Source: Heliocidaris erythrogramma
Lineage: Eukaryota > Echinodermata > Echinoidea > Camarodonta > Echinometridae
Length of the DNA stretch: 64,000 bases
NCBI GenBank assembly: GCA_025617745.1
Contig: CM046859.1
Coordinates: 29,718,744 to 29,782,743, forward strand
Direction: 5' to 3'
Positions 54,951 through 64,000 of this stretch are shown here, one piece after another; within the stretch, counting starts at the first letter, position 1; each line of letters begins with the position of its first letter. A program made the position numbers and the translations under genes. The notes beneath the pieces were generated by a model. It ran no database searches, was not told where the DNA came from, and saw only the letters and a program-made list of their open reading frames with translations.

Positions 54951-56260
54951 TCCAGAGAAAATATTCTCTGACGTGTAAATTACTTATGTAAAACTGAGTA
55001 ATGGTAACGAAAAGGATATAGGAATATGACGTGTGAAAATAGTCTCATCTATAGTTGTACCCAAATATACATGTGCTAGGTATTTTGATATTTCATCCAT
55101 GATTTTTTGATTAATTTTAGTGTAAATATATCTGAAATAAAGACCATATTGCATCATCTAAGGATTCCCGCAAAGTAAATCACAAAGGTTTTGTACAAAT
55201 CGCGGACTATAATTATACGTTTTACACCTGTAGATCGTACGTTGGAATTTACATCCTGGGCCAGGGATATAAATTATATTTTGACTTACTTCACCAATCC
55301 ACTTGAGGAGGGTAAAAAAGATTTATAGTAGCTTGAACTTGCTCATATCTCGCTGATTGAGAGTTGTTTTTTTGTTTCCGTGATTTTGTCGGGGGGGGGG
55401 GGGGGGGGGGGGGCTTAGCATCACTGGAAATAGGAGTCAGTGGAAACTGGCGCAACCATTTAAAACTTAAGCATAAGAATTCAGGGAGATAATGAGTGTA
55501 TTTTAATCGCATAATTTGGGTTTGAACAAAAAACTTAAATAATAATTGTGTCATTTACAAATACCTATATTCGTTGCACCAAATAACATAACATACAACA
55601 TATAGATATGACTATGTACAACACGCTGCTTGCAGCGGTAGTTTGAAAGACACTCAGAATGCAAAATGTCTATTTACATCAGGAATAGATATATTATCTC
55701 AATAAATAAATCAATAATGATCATGAAAACGTACACGAACCATAACATTCTTTCAAGATATCTAAAAGATTTTACCATATAACACCCAGGAGTTCCGTAG
55801 AAAATAACATGAAGGGAACTTTACTCTTCTGCCTTGATATAAAGAAATATGAAAAAAATACCACAAAAACTCCAAAACACGCCAATATGAGGACTAAACG
55901 ATTCCGTGTTCACTAAGAAGAAAATAGAGGAAAATGATACAAACATGATTTGACTGAATTTATCATAATAGAATTACGAAATTTTTCACTAAATACTAGA
56001 CATAGGTTCATGCATAATGACCGCTTTCAAGTAAATTGATGATCGATCCAAATAAAAGGGGGGAAATACGATCAACTTGTGTCCATATACCCTTCGAGTG
56101 TCTTCAAATCAGTTTCCTCATATAGTCAAGGTATTGCAAAGTTAATTTCTCCTATTTTTTCAGGAGTAAATATTATTTAGTATATAGACAAAGCGGCATT
56201 ATTCTATGCGTTGTCCAAAGTCGGTTCACTCCGTGGGCCACATCGAAAATTGCTAAAGCG

Positions 56261-56692
56261 TTAGTGAACGTTGTTGTTACGAAGGTATATATATCCATGG
56301 GGGTTCGCACCGTTAGATCGTTTCAACGAGTCCGCGTTATTGATCGACCTCATCGAGTACTGCGTCATTTGCGTCGAGTTATTTGACAGACTCGAACCGC
56401 GGTCGCGCGTCGACGTGAAGCGGTGATTTCGCCACTGTAACCGCGGCGGCGGGATGCGGCGGCAGCATGTGGTGAACGCGGTCTTGATGACTTTTCTGAA
56501 GCTCCGGGACATGAGGGCGTAGACGACCGGGTTGAAAGCGCTGTTGGACATGGCGAGGAGGTGGAAAGCGAGAGAGAGTAGGATGCTGACGGTGTGGCTG
56601 ATTTCCACGTGGAGATGGACTATCTGGAGGATCATCAGAGGGCCCCAAAGTAAGGCGTATGTGATCACCAAGATGCCGAGAAGAACCATAAC
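56261..56692 (-). CDS. GPCR terminal exon: TM6, TM7, C-tail
   Basis: TM6 VMVLLGILVITYALLWGP has W-G-P where most peptide receptors have C-W-x-P; TM7 ends SNSAFNPVVYALMSRSFRK with the NPxxY motif and helix 8. A CC pair (TTCCRR) after helix 8 could be palmitoylated. A Ser/Thr/Asn-rich tail follows. The acceptor has a C6 tract. Confidence 0.9.
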   Translation of the reverse strand, partial: VMVLLGILVITYALLWGPLMILQIVHLHVEISHTVSILLSLAFHLLAMSNSAFNPVVYALMSRSFRKVIKTAFTTCCRRIPPPRLQWRNHRFTSTRDRGSSLSNNSTQMTQYSMRSINNADSLKRSNGANPHGYIYLRNNNVH

Positions 56693-59600
56693 CTGGGGGG
56701 AAAATGGAGAAGACACAAAAACCAAGAACAAAAATTATCACCATTAGCCATGAACATTGATTTAGATTCATCGCGAAATGATTTTGAAGATTGAAATACT
56801 AGTGTCATAAATGCCCGTTGAATACTAATTTCATTCAGATTATGCCACCTGCGCTAATCATTCCTTTTATAAAATTGGCGCGTGCGCTAGTAAATGACAA
56901 AATGTTTACACTGTTCATTTTCCATTCACTTTTTGTTCGATGTCACTTTCGCATTGCACGTCAACGCCAGTCTTCCGTCAGAATACATGACTGAGACAAA
57001 CAGCACGGTACCATGATTTATGAAGAGTAATCCTATACTGTTTTAAAAGCTCATAACTTTTGGAAAAGCATCACCGATCGTCTATAATTTCTAGCACTTG
57101 CACACTTCAGTCTCTATTCTTGGTCTTCAACTATCTTTGTCTCTCTGTGTCTTTAGCACTCCCCTATCTCTATTTCTGCCTTATTTCTCTGCCTCTCTCT
57201 TTCTTGCTCCTTCCCCTCTCTAAATAATTGTGTTATATTTTTAACTCTAATGTCTTTAATTTCCCTTTTCCTCAGTATTTGTTTACATCTACGTTAGATA
57301 TGAACCTACTGTAACGAACATAAGCGTATGTTCCATTGAATTTCATTCTCTTAATTATATCCTTCTACATACCCCCTGTATTCCTTTAACTCGCGTCCAA
57401 CCTATCTATTTAGATAGCCTTCAAAACTATGTACGTCTAGATTAGATATGAACACATCGTCTGTTGAGAGCCAGTCAGGCTGTCTTAAAGAAATAATGAC
57501 ATGACTTTATTCCCGTCTGGTTCACATGCACAAACATTTTTTATGTCTTCTGAGGGCGACATAGCGTTACCTGCCAAGCAGATAGCATGCACTGGCATTG
57601 CTTAAGTCTCTCATCAAAAGATTGCGATTTAAATAGAGAGGGATGTTCTGTCGTCCTGTATAAGCCTATAATGTCTAAAAATTTCAGGGAGGGTATACGA
57701 TTTAACTTGGGTCTTTGAAATTAGAGGCAACAGCGTGCGATCATGTTTATCGCGAGAACAGAGCATAAATACATTATGGTAATAGTTAAGTCTATGTTCT
57801 CTCTGCCCTGCATTCATGAAGCATGATTTTGTTTGTGGCGAGTTTAAGGTTGATCCAGTTTAGGCTATTTGTTTCGTCTGGTGGCAAAATTGACTTAAAT
57901 GCTAAAGGCCAAATGATAAGAAATTTGATTATGCGAGCTTAAGTAGACCAGGCGGAAGTCACAAAGAAACTGCAACTGTGCAGATAATGATAGAGAAAAA
58001 CGAAATGGAACACCATTATTGATGAGAGGAAGTGGGCGGAGACAAAGAACATGGGAAGGTGTATTGTAGTCTAGATTAAGAGAGGAAAAATAAGAGATAT
58101 GAAAGAGGGATGGAGAAAGAGGAAGGGATTAGAGAAAGAGAAGGGAGGTGAGAACAGACATTCTGGAGAGAGAGAGAGAGAGAGGGGGGGGGGGGTGATA
58201 TAGGAGCAGGCAAGGAAAGATGTATACTATTTTATAGGAATTTAAAATGAACATTTAGAAAGGGGAAGGGAGAAACAGAAAGAGAAATAAAGAAAACATA
58301 CATGCATGCTCACGAAAGATAAGCAATGCAGCATGATCATGCTGATAGACAGAATTAAAGAAGGGAAGGAAGGATAACGAGCGAAAACAAATAGAGAGAG
58401 GGAGAGAAAAAGAAGAAGATAGAGAAGTACAGACAGAGAAAGACACATGCAGGGAGTAATAGACAAGGTTAAAAACGAACAAAGAAGATAAGTATACATA
58501 GGCAAAGAGAGACTGATAGTTTTAATCTTTTTAGACCTGGAGGCACAACATATTGCCGAGCCAACATAATAACACTAATACCTCTGCCCCAGATAAAACC
58601 TATATTGCAACATACTTGTCGAATCAGGGATTATACTAACGGTCAAACTCATTTGAATACCACTTTAAACGGCAATTTTAAAGGAAACGTTTCAATAATG
58701 TGCGCAATTTAAAAACAGTTCTAATTTAGATCTATATATGTAGGCCTACATATCGAAGGAAATCATGATCGTTTATAAGGGGCGGGTACTCGTTTTATTC
58801 GAACGTTCATAATTCCGAAACACGAATTGCCCATAGCAGGGGGTTCATAATTCCGAAATGAAATAGGGTTCATAATCCCCGAATATTTGATACATTACTC
58901 CGAAGGTTCGTAATTCCGAAAATGAAATAGGGTTCATAATTCCGAAGATTCGTAATTCCGAATATGCAATAGAGCTCTACATTATTTTTCTGAATTACGA
59001 ACCTCCGGAAATATGAACCCTTTTTCATTTTCGGAATTATGAACCTGATTTCATTTTCGGAATTGCGAACCGTCGGAGTAACAAACCTTCGGAAATAAGA
59101 ACCTTCGAATAAACTGACCTTCAGAATTATGAGCCTTCGGAAAAACGACACATACAGCCGTTTATAATAGACCTTATAAAGCTTTCCGCTTCCATGGATA
59201 ATTCGAAAACGCCTAGTGATATACTAGTAATTAACATGTCAACCGTCCATGGGGAGCGTTTCATCAAGCATTTTGTCAGTGATTTTTACCGACAACTGTC
59301 ATAAGCTACAGAAATCCTTGCATCTGATTGGCTGAGAGCAAATTTGTCAGTAAAAATCAATGACAAAACGCTTGATGAAACGCTCCCCATGAATAACACC
59401 TTGATGACTCAAAGGAATATTGTCCAAACTTTCTTCCGAACCGGAAATATCTTGAGCTGTATTCGTAAACAATAATTATCAGCTTGAATATAAAACTTAT
59501 TAACACTGTTAAAAAGCAGTTTAATGAACGGCGAAACAAAATTCATTCAGTAAGCTAAATGTCACCCGTCTGGGCGAGGAAATTATATCAATAATCTTTG

Positions 59601-62600
59601 TCCCACATATAGAGCATGAGCCCTATAGCTATAATTTTAAAAGCAGTGGGTGTCATACGTCGAATACACGTTACTACCAGCAGCACGTATAGTTGACTTT
59701 GTATTTGTGGATTATATAGACCGGTACTTTATAAATGTGATAAAATATAGATCGAAGTTATGATTCGATATGAGGGATATACAAAGTCATGTTCAATTAA
59801 ATTATGAAGATTAGAACAACAGAAACCTCGTAATTTTAAGTAATTAATACACATTCCATTTTATCAAAATGAAATGTGTAAACTCCCAAGAAAAACTCTA
59901 TATTTAGGGAAGAAATCCAAACATTGGGTACGCTGTAACACCCCCCCCCCCCCGCACGGAGCCATTCATCTAGACCCTGCTTAGAGCTCCAGTTATACAT
60001 TGCAGGCCATTGTATATTATCAATTTCCTCGTATTTTTCCTTAAATATTCAAAATGTATATTTGATATCAGATATTTTGAATTCCGCAACATTGGTATGC
60101 ACGAGTGTACTTTCTCCTCCTTCAAAACTTCATACTACACCTCTAATCTCGAAGTACGTACCCTCCTAGCGCCTCTGGCGTTTAAGGTGTACCCCTGCCC
60201 CTCTCTATTTCAAGCACTGTGAGTCATTCTACACCCCTGCTGGGATCTCCTTTATTCAAATTGACCCTTCTGTCAATTTATGAGGGTGAAACCTCGGCCA
60301 AACTATCCCAGCATAAAGATCGGGATACTCGCACTATCTGCGATTCATTCGAATGTCTTATTCCTCGTATTTCCGCCACATTATCCGACAAGAAAGTGCA
60401 CCCACTCGGAGAAAAGATGTAATTCATCACTGTTCGCCTTTTTCAAAGCAAAAAGTCCGATTGTAGCCAGGTTTTCCTTTCAGATGATAAAAACAATGTT
60501 TATTTGCGTATTTCCTGCGCTCCTCTCGATCCATATAGCCCCGAGGTAGCGGCATTATTACCCGTTTTTAGTAAAATTGTCATGGAGGTCAAGGAACTAA
60601 TATCTTTTTAATAAAAGGTAGGAGGAAGATGCATCTGAGAATATTAACAATACCTACCTACAGTGGCGTAGTTACGGGGGGGGGGGCTGGGGCACTTTCC
60701 CGCTAATCGAAAGGGAAAAAAGAGAAAGAAAGGAGAGCCGCGAAGAAAAATTTTGTGAAAAAGATGATCATTTCGTCCCTTCAAAATCATCCCCTCATTC
60801 TCTCGCATTTCATTCTTCTAGTGAAATACGTCTCCCCCATGACATGGTGTTCCTCTTCGGCTGGAAGAAAGCTATGCCACTGCCTATACTTCACAAACTT
60901 TACAGTTTCAAACATTCTGCTTTTGCTCTTCAAATCACTTCACTAATTCTCTAACCACAAAGAAATCCAAACCTAAATGAAGCTTCAAATAACTGCCTAT
61001 TTGAAGTATTGTCGGCGCATTTATTTGGGCTGCCCATTAATAAGTAAAAATGGAAGTCATGTAAAAGATGCGGGGTCTTGATGAGAAGAATTGGCAAGGC
61101 CACCGACCCCACATCCTCAAAATTTGGACAAGCTCTCAAGCTCGCAACGCTTTTTCGGAAAATAGACCAATAAGATTACGATTATTAGATCACGACATTT
61201 CAAGAGCGTTTGATTGGAACCATAACAGGATTATAGTGCGCACACAGAGGCATATGCACAATCTGTTTTCTATTAAAGACGTTTTGTCTCTTACATGTAG
61301 GGCCGCTGATTCAAATTCTGCAGACATTTTATTTTGATTATGCAGAATGTACCAACTTTATCACTTTATACTTAGTCGTTAACTCCGCAGGCCTGAGAAT
61401 GGACCTGATATCGAAAGCCGCCCCCTTCGCCACATTATTAGTTACTTGTTAGATGTTGTCGCCAGATTCACTCAAATAAGGGTGAAATGATAATATATTT
61501 TATTTTGTTATTTTAGAAATATTTTTAAAGCTGAAATTGGAATGTGCGAACATTACAATGACGTTTTAGTTCGAACATGGCTTCTATTGGATATACAATG
61601 TTAATGAAATTGCCCTTGAATTGACTTCTCGAAAGCCTTTGCGATCGTGTTACCCAATATTTTGTAGATTATCCATCAATCAAGCATGTTCCCGTTTTAC
61701 CTAATAGTGGTTAAATTTCATTTAGAGTGTAACCCCCTCCCCATCTCTCTCTCTCTCTCTTGTCGCTCCTATCGTTACATATCTAAGGTCTCGCGCATTA
61801 TGTTCATGTTTCTATACTGTCAATCATCTATTATCTAAATGTTATAGCCTTTTCTATACTTCAGCTTAATTGTAATCAACAAAACATAGCTGTCCTTTTG
61901 GAAATAATAATGACATGCCCGAAATCGCTTTCCATCACTCAGATTTAATTAAATATCCATTATCAAGCATCGGTTTGTCTTCATCGATATTTCATTGCAA
62001 TTATGAGCTTAACAGAGAGCGCGGCTTCAATTAAGCGAGCTAATCACAAGCTTGGGTCCCTTTCAACAGGGATGCTATTGGAAAAAAGCGTGCTTGGCAA
62101 TTTGGACACAGAAACTGTGAATATTGCAGCGGCGAGCAATTACCGGCTAAAAGCTAGGTATATACCAGTTTTCCTTGTCAAATATTGTTTGAACAAGCTT
62201 AGCATGGGTCGAGAAAAAGCGAACACTGTATTTACTTAATCTTCTGGTGGAATTGACAGTTCGACATCATTTTAATGTAATGAAGAGGGTCCCGTTTGAT
62301 ACCATGAACAGACTAAACCGAGCGAGAGTGATGAGTGTGGCATTTACGGAACGCTTTTGCCTATCGACTGAAAAAAATAAATAAATGTAGCTTTGATAGC
62401 CGGTAATGATTTTCAATGAAGCGCCCTATATTATGCTTGGATTTGTGTTTATTGCCATTGGAGGTCAAATATATTTTATACAATTATATCTTATACAGTT
62501 AAGCTAACATTCACATCCATCTTGGAGCTGGTTATTCCATGTATTAAAGTGACAGCATGGTATATTTTGTTGCCCCCTCCCATTGAACGCAAGACCTTGA

Positions 62601-63590
62601 ACTATTCAGGGATGTTGAAGCCAGGTTAATAATGTCCAAAAACCTTTTGGAAGCGCATAATGTGATATGCGCTATACAATGACAGTGATATTATTATTAT
62701 GTTAAACTATTAGGATTGAAATGAACTGCACCCTTTGCCACCGAAATGTCATTTTGATAAATAGTTCAATTCCAAATAGGTTGGCTAAAGAGCTAAAAGT
62801 CTCACATCGGAGTACTATAAAATTTTACTGCAATTATATTGAACCATCTTAAGAAAATGCCCTTTAGAAATAATGATGTTGTTGATGATGATAATGATGA
62901 TAATAATAATTATTATTATCATTAATAATAATATAGTTTAAGTATCATTTTAACGATAAAATGATAGTTATAGCAATAATAAAAATGATGATAGTAATAA
63001 TTCTAATCATAATCATTATTAATTCAATTAATGAAAATGATAAAAAGTGTCATGATTATTATCAATGTTATTACAGCTTTTACTATATCATTATTATTTT
63101 CATAATTATTATTATTTCATCATTATAGTACTAAATCTAACAAGTTAGAACTCTTTCATTAGAACCCCTCTCTTACCCGCTTTCGCTCTTGCAGAGTTGA
63201 ATGCATCCTATTTTTTCGTTTCCCGCCACTTTTCGAATTTGACGTCGCATCCCCACTCGTTGGTCCGTTGTGAGAGATCACGGTGCTGATCTCGGATTCC
63301 ATGCCGCAGCTCAGTCGTCCCGCGCTGTACGCCCCGCTGGTGGAGCTCCGGTTAACGCCGTTGTTGTAACCGCCCTTCGTGAGGTTCACGCTTTGCATGC
63401 TTCGTGTGACCCGGCTGCTACGGTAAAGCGTAATGATTACCCGGATGTTGCAGAAGAACATCCCGAGGAGGGGGAGGGCGTACAGTACCCCGATGAAGTA
63501 ACTGATTTTAAGTATCTTGCTAGTGGGCGTGGTGGTTTCCCGATTGCAGACCTTGTACAATGTGCCCCCATAATCTTTCTCCTGATATGT
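56261..63590 (-). CDS. Class A G-protein-coupled receptor, last two exons (5' part outside window)
   Basis: Exons 63590-63177 and 56692-56261, joined in phase 0 across a 6,484-bp intron, give 281 residues: end of extracellular loop 2, TM5, a long intracellular loop 3, TM6, TM7, helix 8 and tail. The acceptor of the first is CTTTTAG|ACA, the junction is CGG|GTAAGA to CCCCCCAG|GTT, and the stop is at 56,261-56,263. The single Cys after a short loop-2 stretch, Pro in TM5, W-G-P in TM6 and NPVVY in TM7 define the rhodopsin class and resemble neuropeptide receptors. TM1-TM4 and the start lie beyond 64,000. Ligand unknown. Confidence 0.88.
58080..58470 (+). repeat. Purine-rich strand with GA microsatellite and G run
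   Basis: About 390 bp dominated by A and G on the plus strand, with (GA)n at 58,168-58,186 and a G run. Within the receptor intron, so pyrimidine-rich in the transcript. Confidence 0.8.
58800..59155. repeat. Clustered TTCGGAATTATGAACC words in two orientations
   Basis: GGTTCATAATTCCGAA-type words recur 5-6 times from 58,805 to 58,960; after a turn near 58,985 the complement TTCGGAATTATGAACC recurs 6-7 times to 59,145. The array is an imperfect inverted repeat built of ~16-30-bp units. Confidence 0.8.
59250..59391. mobile_element. MITE, GGGGAGCGTTTCATCAAGC family (copy 3)
   Basis: CATGGGGAGCGTTTCATCAA and its complement ending CGCTCCCCATG, with the inner stem TTTTGTCAGTGATTTTTACC. Best-paired copy of this family here; CATG borders may be the target site. 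Confidence 0.82.
60661..60882. mobile_element. hAT-like element with CAGTGGCGTAG ends
   Basis: CAGTGGCGTAGTTACGGGGG on the left and GCTATGCCACTG on the right are inverted. Flanks share only CCTA, so the 8-bp duplication is decayed or absent. In the receptor intron. Confidence 0.5.
62637..62700 (+). mobile_element. SINE tail fragment
   Basis: GGAAGCGCATAATGTGATAT, GCGCTATACAATGACAGTG and an ATT-repeat tail are the 3' end of a tRNA-derived SINE, lacking its head. Confidence 0.45.
62871..63125. repeat. ATT/ATG-rich microsatellite region
   Basis: Imperfect GATGAT, AATAATAAT and ATTATTATT runs in both orientations directly downstream of the TM5-exon donor at 63,176. Confidence 0.85.
63177..63590 (-). 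CDS. GPCR exon: ECL2 end, TM5, intracellular loop 3
   Basis: Reads TYQEKDYGG, YKVCNRE (the loop-2 cysteine), then KILKISYFIGVLYALPLLGM and FFCNIRVIITLY as TM5. About 90 residues of Ser/Gly/Asn/Arg-rich cytoplasmic loop follow, ending LQERKR next to TM6. The loop is long, as in many peptide and aminergic receptors, and has several Arg-x-x-Ser sites that could be phosphorylated. Confidence 0.87.
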
Positions 63591-64000
63591 CTAAAAGATG
63601 AAAAATACAAAAAAGCAGTAATTACACTAATTCTTTTCGTCAGATAGTTCCAGTATCAACACAACCAAAATTCAACATTCTAAAAATTCCTCCTGCTTGA
63701 TAATTATTGATTTTACATGTTTCAAAACAGACAGCTTTATATGAAATGCCTTTTATAAGGATACAGCATCAGGCAACGATTCCAACTCTTAATTCTCTAA
63801 GTCCAAATGAACCATTATATCAAGGCTCCCCCATTAAATACAGCAACGTAAATTGTGGCATTTGGCAAGGGCAGTTTAAAATTATGAATATAATATGAAT
63901 ATACCCCTTGTAATGACAATTATTACAAGAGCATAATGTTGACTGCATGGGAGAGTAAGTATATTGAGTCTAAACAACACCACCTTAACAAACAATGAAT

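Larger units (their letters stand above)
45898..56260. other. Second gene-poor interval
   Basis: No supported gene. Contents: a CpG-rich patch at 46,430-46,530, palindrome 47,842-47,964, MITEs at 47,705-47,805, 48,417-48,573, 49,451-49,652, 51,703-51,855, 53,993-54,178 and 54,803-54,950, the 23-bp minisatellite at 50,908-51,625, a GA microsatellite (53,436-53,470) and a 23-G run near 55,391. The segment just left of 56,261 is probably 3' UTR of the receptor gene. Nothing recognisable in 49,660-50,900 or 52,440-53,280. Confidence 0.7.

Noticed and set aside
56379-56771. Alternative 130-codon frame over the GPCR last exon
   Set aside because: It overlaps TM6-TM7 in the wrong frame; the NPVVY-containing frame is clearly the coding one.
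62003-62239. 78-codon plus-strand frame (MSLTESAASIKRANH...)
   Set aside because: Composition is protein-like, but it lies antisense in the receptor intron with no homology or splice support; too weak to call.

Overview
The window reads as animal nuclear DNA: long introns with GT..AG junctions, vertebrate-recognisable proteins split over many exons, CpG not strongly depleted, and a dense load of short inverted-repeat transposons, a tRNA-derived SINE and a CR1/Rex-like LINE. Repeat style, abundant TACATGTA-type words and single-copy forms of vertebrate gene pairs point to an invertebrate deuterostome, most likely an echinoderm such as a sea urchin. The species is inferred, not proven.

Three protein-coding genes are supported. 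(1) Positions 1-19,414, plus strand: the SHOC1 (ZIP2-like) meiotic crossover gene. Its start lies left of the window; 26 exons are traceable and every splice phase agrees from 566 to the TAG at 19,412-19,414, giving 1,632 codons of sense. (2) Positions 22,373-35,303, minus strand: a complete SREK1/SRSF11-type SR splicing factor with two RRMs and an RS/acidic tail in 10 exons, plus a strong 33-nt candidate cassette exon. SHOC1 and SREK1 converge tail to tail with about 3 kb between their stop codons. (3) Positions 56,261-63,590, minus strand: the last two exons of a class A G-protein-coupled receptor (TM5 with the third intracellular loop, then TM6, TM7 and tail). The first part of the receptor lies right of the window.

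The 20 kb between SREK1 and the receptor (35.6-56.2 kb) has no convincing host gene. It holds a 5'-truncated, frame-broken LINE (43.2-45.9 kb), hAT-like non-autonomous elements (one with a perfect 8-bp target duplication), a ~170-bp tandem repeat, a 322-bp near-perfect palindrome, a perfect 54-bp-arm palindrome and a 23-bp x ~31 minisatellite. Introns of all three genes carry related inverted-repeat elements.

The most unusual signals are: two related transposons in SREK1 introns whose ~170-bp internal repeats each carry up to four TGACCT nuclear-receptor half-sites spaced 3, 1 and 1; a dispersed family with a hammerhead-ribozyme-like core, one copy of which forms the 322-bp palindrome; a two-RRM SREK1 with an SRSF11-like C-terminus, which looks like the state before the vertebrate duplication; and the 33-nt frame-preserving cassette exon. 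I did not find a new defence or biosynthetic system.
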